Shown piece by piece: positions 53,530 through 61,926 of a DNA stretch of 64,000 bases. This DNA comes from Betaproteobacteria bacterium (GTDB lineage: Bacteria; Pseudomonadota; Gammaproteobacteria; Burkholderiales; Burkholderiaceae_C), in NCBI GenBank assembly GCA_016716535.1, contig JADJWD010000006.1, positions 372,001 to 436,000 on the forward strand, in the 5' to 3' direction. Every line of letters starts with the position of its first letter. The stretch's first letter is position 1. The notes under the pieces are model-generated. The model did no database searches. It was not told the origin of the DNA and worked only from the letters and a program-made list of their open reading frames with translations. Made by a program: the position numbers and the translations under genes.

Positions 53530-54407
53530 AGCGCCGCGACCTCGCCGAGCTGCTGGGGCTCGGCGCGATCTGGGGCGCGTCGTTCCTCTTCATGCGGCTG
53601 GGCGCCGTGGAGTTCGGCGCCGTCGCGCTGGTGTTCCTGCGCGTGGCCGGCGCGGCAATGTTGTTGCTGCCCTTGCTCGCGCTGCAAGGGCAATGGCCGG
53701 CGCTGCGCGCGCACTGGCGGCCGATCGCGCTGGTCGGCGTCGTCAACTCGGCGCTGCCCTTCCTGTGCTTCGCCGTCGCGGCCTACGTGCTGAGCGCCGG
53801 GCTGATGGGCGTGTTCAACGCGACGGCGCCGATCTGGACAGCGCTGATCGCGTGGGCCTGGCTCGGCGAGCGGCCGGCGGCGCTGCGTTCGCTGGGGCTC
53901 GCGCTGGGTCTCGCCGGTGCGATCGGGCTGGCATGGAGCCGCGCCGAAGTGAAGGCGGGCATCGCCGGCGTCACGCCGGCCGTCGGCATCGCCGCGTGCA
54001 TCGCGGCGACGGTGCTGTACGGCATCGGCGCGAACTACTCGCGCCGGCGGCTCGCCGGTGTGCCGCCGATGGCGACGGCGGCGGGCAGCCAGTTGAGTGC
54101 GACGCTCGTGCTCGCGGTGCCGGCGTGGTGGGCGTGGCCCGCCGCGGCGCCGACGGCGGCGGCGTGGGGCAGCGCGGCGGCGCTGTCGCTCGTCTGCACG
54201 GGCCTCGCGTACATCCTTTACTTCAGGCTCATCGCGCACACCGGCGCGACGAACGCGATGACGGTGACATTCCTGATCCCGCCGTTCGCGATGGCGTGGG
54301 GCTGGCTCGTGCTCGGCGAGCGGCCGGCGCCGGACATGCTGGCCGGCGCGGCTGTGATCCTGGTCGGGACGGCGCTGGCGGTGGGGATGAGATTCCGTTC
54401 GCGCTGA
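53526..54407 (+). CDS. EamA/DMT-superfamily transporter
   Basis: Inner-membrane permease, 293 residues, ten hydrophobic helices in two EamA halves. GLGAIWGASFLFMRLGAV opens half 1 and GIAACIAATVLYGIGANYSRR opens half 2, and LGERPAALRSLGLALGLAG and LGERPAPDMLAGAAVILVG mark the ends of each half. Substrate unknown. It is the third gene of the alkylation-repair transcript, a placement that does not by itself show a repair role. Its last codons and stop (GMRFRSR) fall inside a dispersed repeat copy. Confidence 0.9.
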   Translation: MKRRDLAELLGLGAIWGASFLFMRLGAVEFGAVALVFLRVAGAAMLLLPLLALQGQWPALRAHWRPIALVGVVNSALPFLCFAVAAYVLSAGLMGVFNATAPIWTALIAWAWLGERPAALRSLGLALGLAGAIGLAWSRAEVKAGIAGVTPAVGIAACIAATVLYGIGANYSRRRLAGVPPMATAAGSQLSATLVLAVPAWWAWPAAAPTAAAWGSAAALSLVCTGLAYILYFRLIAHTGATNAMTVTFLIPPFAMAWGWLVLGERPAPDMLAGAAVILVGTALAVGMRFRSR

Positions 54408-54440
54408 GGACCCGGCCCTTCGATACCTCAGGGCGAACGG
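54392..54440. repeat. Dispersed repeat at the EamA gene 3' end
   Basis: ATTCCGTTCGCGCTGAGGAC (54392-54411) and CCCTTCGATACCTCAGGGCG with AACGG (54416-54440), an inverted pair of the CTGAGCCTGTCGAAG family. It supplies the EamA stop codon and lies ten bases before the convergent cytochrome c4 stop. Confidence 0.75.
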
Positions 54441-54450
54441 GGTCAGGCAC

Positions 54451-55119
54451 TCAGCGGAACCGATTCAACGGCACCGTGTGCAGGTCGCCCTTCAGCGTCT
54501 CGAGGTAGTCGGCCATCGTCTTCAGCTCGGCGCGGCTGAACTGCTTGACCTGCGCGACCATCACCGGGTTCGTGCGGCCGACGTTGGGGTTGCGCTCGGT
54601 GCCGTAGGCGCGCAGCGCGGCGTAGAGGTAATCGGCGTACTGGCCGGCGATCTTCGGGTACGTGCCGTCGATCGGCTTGTTGAAGTTGGCGCCGTGGCAC
54701 GAGGCGCAGGCGCCCTTGGTCAGCAGCGCGGCCACCGGCGCCGGCGGCGCCGGCGGCGTGCTGTCGGCCACCGTCTTCACCGACGACGAACCGTGCTTCT
54801 CGTAGAACGCGCCGAGGTCGGCCATGTCCTGCTCGGACAACGTGGCGGCGATGGCACGCATCGTCGGGTGCTTGCGCTCGCCCTTCTTGTACGCGGCCAG
54901 CGCCGAGGCGATGTACTTGGCGCCCTGGCCCGAGATCAGCGGCACCTTGTGCACTTCGGGAAAGCTCGCCTGGTAGCGCGGAATGCCGTGGCAGCCGATG
55001 CACATCGAGGCCTTGCGTTCACCGGCCGCGGCGTCTTGCGCCACCGCGGGCGAGGCAGCCAGCGTGCCCGCGGCGAGCGCGGCGGTGGCCAGGAGAAGCT
55101 TGAGCACGTGCTTGTTCAT
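54451..55119 (-). CDS. Di-haem cytochrome c4
   Basis: Periplasmic electron carrier of 222 residues that passes electrons from the bc1 complex to terminal oxidases. The signal peptide covers residues 1-28 (LLLATAALAAGTLAASPAVA). Haem 1 is at CIGCHG and haem 2 at CASCHG, with distal Met positions MRAIAATLS and TNPVMVAQ in the expected places, and the pairwise domain repeat of c4. It is read away from moxR across a 189-bp gap with back-to-back -10-like boxes. Confidence 0.94.
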   Translation of the reverse strand: MNKHVLKLLLATAALAAGTLAASPAVAQDAAAGERKASMCIGCHGIPRYQASFPEVHKVPLISGQGAKYIASALAAYKKGERKHPTMRAIAATLSEQDMADLGAFYEKHGSSSVKTVADSTPPAPPAPVAALLTKGACASCHGANFNKPIDGTYPKIAGQYADYLYAALRAYGTERNPNVGRTNPVMVAQVKQFSRAELKTMADYLETLKGDLHTVPLNRFR

Positions 55120-55208
55120 CTTGCGGATGTTGTCTCTGTGTGTGGTTATCGGCTCGCGGCCTGACCCGCCGCTCCTGCCTTCTCGCTTGCCTTCGTCGAG
55201 GCGGCGCG

Positions 55209-55229
55209 ATTATAGGGGCCGCTTATACT
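55209..55229. promoter_or_regulatory. Back-to-back -10 boxes of cytochrome c4 and moxR
   Basis: ATTATA at 55209-55214 is TATAAT on the minus strand, pointing at the cytochrome gene. TATACT at 55224-55229 points at moxR. Matching -35 boxes are weak in both directions, so the pair rests mainly on the AT-rich hexamers in a GC-rich gap. Confidence 0.45.
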
Positions 55230-55308
55230 GGCCCGATCCCCTTGCAGCCCTCGGTGCACGCAGTGCGGGCCACCTCGGCACCGCGCGAGCGAGAGCCCCT
55301 CATTGCGC

Positions 55309-56151
55309 ATGAAATTCCAAGGCACCGACACCTACGTCGCCACGCAGGACCTGAAGCTGGCGGTGAACGCCGCCATCACGCTGAAGCGCCCGCTGCTCGT
55401 CAAGGGCGAGCCCGGCACCGGCAAGACGATGCTCGCCGAAGAAGTGGCCACGGCCATCGGCATGCCGCTGCTGCAATGGCACATCAAGAGCACGACGAAG
55501 GCGCAGCAGGGCCTGTACGAGTACGACGCGGTGAGCCGCCTGCGCGACAGCCAGCTCGGCGACGCGAAGGTCAAGGACATCCACAACTACATCGTCAAGG
55601 GCGTGTTGTGGCAGGCCTTCTCGGCCGAGCAGCCGGTGGCGCTGCTGATCGACGAGATCGACAAGGCCGACATCGAATTCCCGAACGACCTGCTGCGTGA
55701 ACTCGACCGCATGGAGTTCTACGTCTACGAGACGCGCGAGCTCGTCAAGGCGCGGCACCGGCCGGTCGTCTTCATCACCAGCAACAACGAGAAGGAACTG
55801 CCCGACGCGTTCCTGCGCCGCTGCTTCTTCCACTACATCAAGTTCCCCGACGCCGAGACGATGCAGACCATCGTCGACGTGCACTTCCCGGGCCTGAAGA
55901 AGGAACTGCTCGGCGCGGCGCTGAAGACCTTCTACGACGTGCGCAACCTGCCCGGCCTGAAGAAGAAGCCGAGCACGAGCGAACTGCTCGACTGGCTGAA
56001 GCTGCTCGTCGCCGAAGACATCCCGCTCGAGGCGCTGCACAGCAAGGACGAGAAGGTCAGCGTGCCGCCGCTCGTCGGCGCGCTGTTGAAGAACGAGCAG
56101 GACGTGACGCTGTTCGAGAAGCTCGTGTTCATGCAGCGGCACAACCGCTGA
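55309..56151 (+). CDS. MoxR-family AAA+ ATPase
   Basis: Chaperone-like ATPase of 280 residues that works with VWA-domain proteins in assembling or activating enzymes. Walker A is VKGEPGTGKTMLAEEV, Walker B ALLIDEIDKADIEFPNDLL, and sensor 1/Arg finger VVFITSNNEKELPDAFLRRC. The C-terminal lid follows (LSTSELLDWLKLLV-like STSELLDWLKLLVAEDI). ATG 55309 is used; a TTG two codons earlier is possible. Its probable VWA partner is at 60533, separated by a GNAT, an S9 peptidase and a diguanylate cyclase gene. Confidence 0.93.
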   Translation: MKFQGTDTYVATQDLKLAVNAAITLKRPLLVKGEPGTGKTMLAEEVATAIGMPLLQWHIKSTTKAQQGLYEYDAVSRLRDSQLGDAKVKDIHNYIVKGVLWQAFSAEQPVALLIDEIDKADIEFPNDLLRELDRMEFYVYETRELVKARHRPVVFITSNNEKELPDAFLRRCFFHYIKFPDAETMQTIVDVHFPGLKKELLGAALKTFYDVRNLPGLKKKPSTSELLDWLKLLVAEDIPLEALHSKDEKVSVPPLVGALLKNEQDVTLFEKLVFMQRHNR

Positions 56152-56176
56152 AGCGCTGGGTCCCCGAGGGTTGTCG

Positions 56177-56800
56177 ATGGCGACGGCGGCAACGGTGACT
56201 TCCGCGACCGAACCCTGGCCGCCGGCGCTGACGCTGGCCGGGCCGCACGCCCGGCTCGTGCCGCTGGCCGCGGAACACGAAGAGGGCTTGGTGGCTGCCG
56301 TGCGCGACGGCGAGCTGTGGAAGCTCTGGTACACGGCCGTGCCGTCGCCCGAGGGCATGGCCGCCGAGATCGAGCGCCGGCTCGGGTTGCAGGCCAGGGG
56401 CTCGATGCTGCCGTTCACCGTCTTCGATGCCGACGGCGCGATCGCTGGCATGACGACCTACATGAACATCGACGCGGTCAACAAGCGCGTCGAGATCGGC
56501 AGCACCTGGTACGCCGCGCGCACGCAGCGCACGGCGCTGAACACGCAGTGCAAGCGGCTCTTGCTCGGGCATGCGTTCGAGGCGCTCGGCTGCATCGCGG
56601 TGGAGTTCCGCACGCACCGCCTGAACGTGCAAAGCCGCCGCGCGATCGAGCGCCTGGGCGCGCAACAGGACGGCATCCTGCGCTCGCACATGGTGATGCC
56701 CAACGGCAGCGTGCGCGACACCGCCGTGTACAGCATCACCGCCGCCGAGTGGCCGGCGGTGCGCGCGCACCTCGACTGGCAGCTCGCGCGGCCGCGCTAG
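56177..56800 (+). CDS. GNAT-family acetyltransferase (RimJ-like)
   Basis: N-acyltransferase of 207 residues. Typical segments are ALTLAGPHARLVPLAAEHEE at the N-terminus, GAIAGMTTYMNIDAVNKRVEIG, TWYAARTQRTALNTQCKRLL (acetyl-CoA-binding helix) and VEFRTHRLNVQSRRAIERLG. It follows moxR by 25 bp and may be co-transcribed. The protein or small-molecule substrate is unknown. ATG 56177 is preferred to the TTG six bases upstream. Confidence 0.87.
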   Translation: MATAATVTSATEPWPPALTLAGPHARLVPLAAEHEEGLVAAVRDGELWKLWYTAVPSPEGMAAEIERRLGLQARGSMLPFTVFDADGAIAGMTTYMNIDAVNKRVEIGSTWYAARTQRTALNTQCKRLLLGHAFEALGCIAVEFRTHRLNVQSRRAIERLGAQQDGILRSHMVMPNGSVRDTAVYSITAAEWPAVRAHLDWQLARPR

Positions 56801-56822
56801 GCAAGAGCCTTTACGGCGGAAG

Positions 56823-56984
56823 TCAACGCGGCGGCTTGCGTGCCCGCTGCTGGGTGGCCACGAAGCGGCGCGCACCCATCAGCCGGCCGTGGGCTTTCGC
56901 GCCGGCGTGCAGCACGTGCACGTGCTTGCTCGCCACCTCGCCGTGCTGGGCGACGTAGACGAATGCATAGACCGGTTCGATCAA
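56823..56984 (-). CDS. Candidate small protein (53 residues)
   Basis: Open frame opposite to its neighbours in the 258-bp gap between the GNAT and S9 peptidase genes. From a TTG start it reads LIEPVYAFVYVAQHG, then VHVLHAGAKAHGRLMGARRF and ends RARKPPR. The alternating hydrophobic strands look protein-like, but there is no Shine-Dalgarno and no ATG, and I do not recognise it. Rated as possible only. Confidence 0.28.
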   Translation of the reverse strand: MIEPVYAFVYVAQHGEVASKHVHVLHAGAKAHGRLMGARRFVATQQRARKPPR

Positions 56985-57058
56985 GGTTCGCGGCCCGCCA
57001 TACCCCGAAGCCGGGACAATGCGCGTCCCGCGCCGCGGCGCACCGAGCCCTTCCCGCC

Positions 57059-59200
57059 ATGCGCGACAAGCAGAAGAAGCCGATCGACGTCGAGACGCTG
57101 TGGCAGATCGAGCGCCTGGGGCCGCCGAGCCTGGCGCCCGACGGCGCGCAGGCGGTGGCGGCGCTGGCCAGCTTCTCGATGAAGGACAACAAGGGCACGA
57201 GCTCGCTGTGGCTGCTGTCGACGTTGGGCGGCGCGCCGCGCCGGCTGACGAGCTGCGGCGACAAGGACGCGCGGCCGCGCTGGAGCCCGCGCGGCGACCG
57301 CATCGCGTTCACCGCCAGGCGCGAGGCCGGCAGCAAGAAGGACGACGAGGCGCAGCTGTACCTGATCGCCCCCGACGGCGGCGAGGCCGAGCGCGCCGCC
57401 GAGGTGGCCACCGGCGTCGAGGACTTCCGCTGGTGCGCCGACGGCCGCTCGCTCGTCTTCGTCAGCTGGGTGTGGCCCGACACGAAGGGCACGAAAGCGC
57501 AAGCCGCGCGCATGAAGGCGTGGAAGGAGCGCAAGGAAACGGCCTACGTCACCAGCGAAGCGCAATACCGGCACTGGGACCACAAGCTGCCGATGGACCG
57601 CGTGCCGCACCTGCTGTTGATGACGCTGCCCGATGACCACGGCAAGGGCAGCGGCGGCCGCCCCGCCGGCGAAGCGAAGGTGCGCGACCTTTTCGAAGGC
57701 ACGCCGTACGAGCTGGCGCGCGCCGGCCCGGACGCCAACGGCTTCGACGTCTCGCCCGACGGCCGGCGCGTCGTCTTCGCGTTCGACCCCGAGCCGGTGA
57801 AGCGCCAGGACGGCCGCTTCGCACTCGCGGAGATGGAGCTGAAGAGCGGCCGCGTGCGCGTGATCGCGCAGGACGCGGCGTGGAACCTCGGCGCGCCGCG
57901 CTACAGCCCCGGCGGCGAGCGCATCGCCTTCACCGCCAGCCACCAGGCGGTGAAGCACACGATGCCCGATCAGCTCGCGGTGTGGGAGCGCGAGAGCGGG
58001 CGCTGGGAAGTGGTCAGCGGCGAGTGGGACCACGAGGTGCATGCGCCGCTCGTCTGGGAGGAAGACGGCCTGGCGGTGCTGTGCACGTCCGAGGAGAAGG
58101 GGCGCCTGCCGCTGTGGCGCTTCGAGCTGGCTTCGCGCCGCGCTGAGCGGCTGGTCGAGGGCGGCTGGGTGAGCGCCTTCGACAAGGCCGCGGGCACGCT
58201 GGTGACGCTGGCCAGCTCGGCGACGCACCCCGAGCGGCTCGTCGCGCACCTGCCGGGCGCGGCGCCGCGGCGCATCGAGCGCTTCAACGACGCGCTGCTC
58301 GGCAAGCTCTCCTGGGGTCGTGTCGAGGAGCACTGGATCGGCGGGGCGGCCGCGGTGCCGGCGACCTCGGCGACCCGCGCGGCGTTGCCCAGGCGCCCGA
58401 AGCGGCCGGCCGCGCGCGCCGACGCCGCCGAGCCGGGCGACCCGGTGCAGCTGTGGCTCGTGCTGCCGCCGGGCTTCGACGCGAAGAAGAAGTACCCGCT
58501 GCTGCAGCTCATCCACGGCGGCCCGCACACCGCGTTCGGCGACGGCTGGCATTACCGCTGGAACGCGCAGGTGCTGGCCGCCGCGGGCTACGTCGTCACG
58601 ATGGTCAACTACCACGGCAGTTCGGGCTTCGGCCACGCCTTCCTCGACAGCATCACGCACCGCTGGGGCGTGCTCGAACTGCGCGACGTGGAAGCGGCCA
58701 CCGACTGGCTGCTCGCGCAGCCCTGGGCCGACGCGACGCGCGTCTTCGCCGCCGGCGGCAGCTACGGCGGCTTCATGGTCGCGTGGATGAACGGGCACGT
58801 GAGCCCCGGGCGCTACGCCGCCTACGTCTGCCACGCCGGCTGCTTCGACTGGGTGGCGATGTTCGCCGACGACGCGTGGGCCTGGCACGCCAAGGAACTC
58901 GGCGCCTGGTACTGGGACGACCTCGCGCAGGTGCAGCGGCAAAGCCCGCACGCCCACGCCGGCCGCATGAGCACGCCGACGCTCGTGGTGCACGGCGCGC
59001 TCGACTACCGCGTGCCCGATGCGCAGGGGCTGGCCTACTACAACACGCTGAAGGCGCGCGGCGTCGACGCGCGGCTCGTCTGGTTCCCCGACGAGAACCA
59101 CTGGGTGCTCAAGCCGCGCAACAGCCGGCTGTGGTACGCCGAGTTCCTGGGCTGGCTTGCGCGGCACGACCCGAAGGTCGCGAAGAAGAGGCGGGGCTGA
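57059..59200 (+). CDS. S9-family serine peptidase (acylaminoacyl-peptidase type)
   Basis: Oligopeptidase of 713 residues, no signal peptide. The N-terminal beta-propeller (about 30-430) has repeated W-S-P-x-G-x-x-I-A-F-type blades (RWSPRGDRIAFTARRE, RYSPGGERIAFTASHQ). The alpha/beta-hydrolase domain has HGGPHTAFGDGWHYRWN, AGYVVTMVNYHGSSGFG, nucleophile Ser in FAAGGSYGGFMVAWMNG, Asp in VVHGALDYRVPD and His in FPDENHWVLKPRN. It is complete, unlike the 44122 remnant of the same superfamily. Context (between GNAT and a diguanylate cyclase) does not define its substrate. Confidence 0.93.
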   Translation: MRDKQKKPIDVETLWQIERLGPPSLAPDGAQAVAALASFSMKDNKGTSSLWLLSTLGGAPRRLTSCGDKDARPRWSPRGDRIAFTARREAGSKKDDEAQLYLIAPDGGEAERAAEVATGVEDFRWCADGRSLVFVSWVWPDTKGTKAQAARMKAWKERKETAYVTSEAQYRHWDHKLPMDRVPHLLLMTLPDDHGKGSGGRPAGEAKVRDLFEGTPYELARAGPDANGFDVSPDGRRVVFAFDPEPVKRQDGRFALAEMELKSGRVRVIAQDAAWNLGAPRYSPGGERIAFTASHQAVKHTMPDQLAVWERESGRWEVVSGEWDHEVHAPLVWEEDGLAVLCTSEEKGRLPLWRFELASRRAERLVEGGWVSAFDKAAGTLVTLASSATHPERLVAHLPGAAPRRIERFNDALLGKLSWGRVEEHWIGGAAAVPATSATRAALPRRPKRPAARADAAEPGDPVQLWLVLPPGFDAKKKYPLLQLIHGGPHTAFGDGWHYRWNAQVLAAAGYVVTMVNYHGSSGFGHAFLDSITHRWGVLELRDVEAATDWLLAQPWADATRVFAAGGSYGGFMVAWMNGHVSPGRYAAYVCHAGCFDWVAMFADDAWAWHAKELGAWYWDDLAQVQRQSPHAHAGRMSTPTLVVHGALDYRVPDAQGLAYYNTLKARGVDARLVWFPDENHWVLKPRNSRLWYAEFLGWLARHDPKVAKKRRG

Positions 59201-59242
59201 GCGGGGGCTGAGCGGGGCCGAGCGCGTCCGAGCAGCGCCCGG

Positions 59243-60439
59243 TCAGTCAGCGGCCGTGCGCTCGGCCGGCACGTCGGTCGTGCCGGCAGCCAGCTCGACG
59301 CGATTGCGCCCGCCTTGCTTGGCGCGGTACAGCGCCGCGTCCAGGCGCTGCATCAGCGCCTCGGGCGGCTCTTGCGGCTCGGTGGCGACGGCGACGCCGA
59401 TGCTCACCGTCAGCGTCACGTCGCCGCGCGGCGTCGCGACGACCATCTCGCCGACGGCGCGGCGCAGCCGCTCGGCGACCTGCAGCGCGCCTTCGATGCC
59501 GGTGCTCGGCACGAGCATCCAGAACTCCTCGCCGCCGGTGCGCGCGACATGGTCGACGCTGCGCCCCACCTGGCGCAGCACGCGGCCCATCGCGCGCAGC
59601 ACCTCGTCGCCGGCCGGATGACCGAAGCGGTCGTTGATTTTCTTGAAGTGGTCCACGTCGATCGACAGCACGCTGTACGCCTGGCCGTAGCGGCGCAGCC
59701 GCTCGGCCTCGCCGCGCAGGCGCTGCTGGATGGCGCGGCGGTTCAACAGGCCGGTCAGGTCGTCGTGTTCACTCTGGTGGCGCAGCCGCAGCAGCAGCCG
59801 CACGAACACCAGCGCCGCCAGCGCGATCTGCAGCAGCAGCCCGCCGACCATGAAGACCATCGTCGTCGCGACGTTGGCGGCCGTGTCGGCATGCACCGAG
59901 CGCCCGATCGACGCCGGGAAGACGGCGGCGACGACGCCGCGCAGCGCGAAGACGGCGCCGATCACGGCAAACGGCACAGCGCAGCCGGCGGCCACGCGGG
60001 CGCCGAACTCGCCGGCGAGATGGCGGTGCACCGTCCACGCGGTGGCCAGCAGCAGCCAGGCGAACACGGCCGAGGTGATCGCCACCGCCGCCCATGACAG
60101 GCCGCCGCGCAGGTCCAGCGCGATCGCCGCGACGGCCAGGCCCCACATCGCCAGGTGCTCGCGGTCGGCCAGCGGCCGCCCGGCAAACAGCTGCACGCCG
60201 CGCCTGAAGGCGATGAACGCGGCCAGCAGCAGCCCGTTGGACAGCCAGAAGCCGGCCCACACCGGCAGGTGGTCGCGCTGGCTGATCAGCGCCAGCCCGA
60301 GCGCGACGCCCGCCGACGCCCCGGCCCAGTGCAGCGCCGGCCCGCGCGACAGGCGCAGCCACGCCATCACCGCCCAGACGCCGGCCACGAGGCCTTGCTG
60401 CAGCAAGATGAGGACGAGGATGACGATCGGGGTCTTCAA
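59243..60439 (-). CDS. Membrane-bound GGDEF diguanylate cyclase
   Basis: About 398 residues: a multi-helix membrane region (about residues 5-215, seven or so hydrophobic segments such as IVILVLILLQQGLVAGVWAV) and a GGDEF domain. DDLTGLLNRRAIQQRL, IDVDHFKKINDRFGHPAGD and the active ARTGGEEFWMLVP are intact. R-S-V-D five residues before GGEEF is a proper inhibitory I-site. The start is uncertain: no ATG fits, and TTG 60439 in front of KTPIVILV is the best guess. It is divergent to the VWA gene. Confidence 0.88.
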   Translation of the reverse strand: MKTPIVILVLILLQQGLVAGVWAVMAWLRLSRGPALHWAGASAGVALGLALISQRDHLPVWAGFWLSNGLLLAAFIAFRRGVQLFAGRPLADREHLAMWGLAVAAIALDLRGGLSWAAVAITSAVFAWLLLATAWTVHRHLAGEFGARVAAGCAVPFAVIGAVFALRGVVAAVFPASIGRSVHADTAANVATTMVFMVGGLLLQIALAALVFVRLLLRLRHQSEHDDLTGLLNRRAIQQRLRGEAERLRRYGQAYSVLSIDVDHFKKINDRFGHPAGDEVLRAMGRVLRQVGRSVDHVARTGGEEFWMLVPSTGIEGALQVAERLRRAVGEMVVATPRGDVTLTVSIGVAVATEPQEPPEALMQRLDAALYRAKQGGRNRVELAAGTTDVPAERTAAD

Positions 60440-60532
60440 GTCGATGCGGGCCGCGCGCCGCGGCGGGTGCGCCACCGGCGCGACAATGGGCGCGCGCGAC
60501 GCCCGCCTGCCCGCCTCTTCGGACGCATTGCC

Positions 60533-61717
60533 ATGCTGATCCAGTTCTTCTACACCCTGCGCTCGGCCAAGCTGAAGGTCACCGTGAAGGAGTACCTCAT
60601 GCTGCTGGAGGCCCTGCGTGCGGGCGTCATCGACGACGACGCCGGGCCGTCGATCGACAAGTTCTATTACCTGGCGCGCGCCGCGCTCGTCAAGGACGAG
60701 GCGCAGTTCGACAAGTTCGACCGCGCATTCTCCGCCTACTTCAAGGGCGTCGAGCTGCTCGCCGACTTCACGCAAGACATTCCGCTCGAGTGGCTGCGCA
60801 AGACCTTGGAACTGGAACTGAGCCCCGAAGAGAAGGCCGCCATCGAGAAGATGGGCTGGGACGAGTTGATGGAGACGCTGAAGAAGCGCTTCGAGGAACA
60901 GAAGGAGCGCCACGAAGGCGGCAGCAAGATGATCGGCACCGGCGGCACGAGTCCGTTCGGTGCCTATGGCGTCAACCCGCAGGGCATCCGCATCGGCCAG
61001 GACAAGGGCCGCAATCGCAGCGCCGTGAAGGTGTGGGACCAGCGCGCGTACAAGGACTACGACGACACGAAGGAACTCGGCACGCGCAACATCAAGGTGG
61101 CGCTGCGCCGGCTGCGGCGATTCGCGCGCGAAGGCAGCGACCTCGAACTCGACCTCGACGACACGATCCACAGCACGGCGGCCAACGCCGGCATGCTCGA
61201 CATCAAGATGGTGCCCGAGCGGCACAACAAGGTGAAGGTGCTGCTGCTGATGGACGTCGGCGGCACGATGGACGAGCACATCCACCGCGTCGAGGAGTTG
61301 TTCAGCGCCGCGAAGAGCGAGTTCAAGCACCTCGAGTTCTATTACTTCCACAACTGCGTCTACGACTTCATGTGGAAGAACAACCGCCGCCGCTTCAGCG
61401 AGAAGTTCCCGACCTGGGACGTGATCCGCAAATACAACAAGGACTACAAGCTCGTCTTCGTCGGCGACGCGACGATGAGCCCGTACGAGATCCTGCAGCC
61501 CGGCGGCAGCGTCGAATACAACAACGAGGAGCCGGGCGCCGAGTGGCTGCAGCGCCTGACGCACGCGTTCCCGAAGTTCGCCTGGATCAACCCCGAGCCG
61601 CAGGGCGTGTGGGGCTACCGGCAGAGCATCGCCATCGTGCAGCAGCTCGTGAACCAGCGGATGTTCCCGCTGACGCTGGCGGGGCTGGAAGGGGCGATGC
61701 GGTTGTTGAGCAAGTAG
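60533..61717 (+). CDS. VWA-domain protein, CoxE-like (MoxR partner)
   Basis: Cytoplasmic protein of 394 residues. The N-terminal part (FFYTLRSAKLKVTVKEYLML) and a Lys/Glu-rich middle precede the VWA fold with its metal-site motif in KVLLLMDVGGTMDEHIHR (the D-x-S-x-S position reads D-V-G-G-T). The later strands are LEFYYFHNCVYDFMW and YKLVFVGDATMSPYEI, ending WGYRQSIAIVQQLVNQRMFP. Such proteins act with MoxR ATPases such as the one at 55309. ATG 60533. Confidence 0.9.
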   Translation: MLIQFFYTLRSAKLKVTVKEYLMLLEALRAGVIDDDAGPSIDKFYYLARAALVKDEAQFDKFDRAFSAYFKGVELLADFTQDIPLEWLRKTLELELSPEEKAAIEKMGWDELMETLKKRFEEQKERHEGGSKMIGTGGTSPFGAYGVNPQGIRIGQDKGRNRSAVKVWDQRAYKDYDDTKELGTRNIKVALRRLRRFAREGSDLELDLDDTIHSTAANAGMLDIKMVPERHNKVKVLLLMDVGGTMDEHIHRVEELFSAAKSEFKHLEFYYFHNCVYDFMWKNNRRRFSEKFPTWDVIRKYNKDYKLVFVGDATMSPYEILQPGGSVEYNNEEPGAEWLQRLTHAFPKFAWINPEPQGVWGYRQSIAIVQQLVNQRMFPLTLAGLEGAMRLLSK

Positions 61718-61926
61718 GGCGCGCGCGTGCCGCTGATCGGCGCGCCGCCCTCCGGGCCGCCTCTCGGACACTCCCGGCCAGACTGAATCCCCGGCTCGCG
61801 GGGGCAACGAGCGCAGTGCATCACGCAATCGCGGGGCGCGGCGGTAGCGATCCCCTAGTCGGGTGTGCGCTTGCGGCCCCGGCGTCTCTAGAGTGGAGGC
61901 GACAACGATGTCGCCGGAGACGCACC
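61718..61926. other. Upstream region of the second PEP-CTERM gene
   Basis: 209 bp without a gene. It holds GATCCCCTAGTCGGG (CCCCTAGT at 61852-61859), a motif also found at 15307-15314. A GG-N10-GC arrangement at 61861-61874 has a good TTGC but a poor -24 half, too weak to call a sigma-54 promoter. Confidence 0.35.

Noticed and set aside
61861..61874. Second sigma-54 promoter before the 61927 PEP-CTERM gene
   Set aside because: GG-N10-GC spacing exists but the -24 half (CGGGTG) departs too far from TGGCAC; chance is likely at this GC content.
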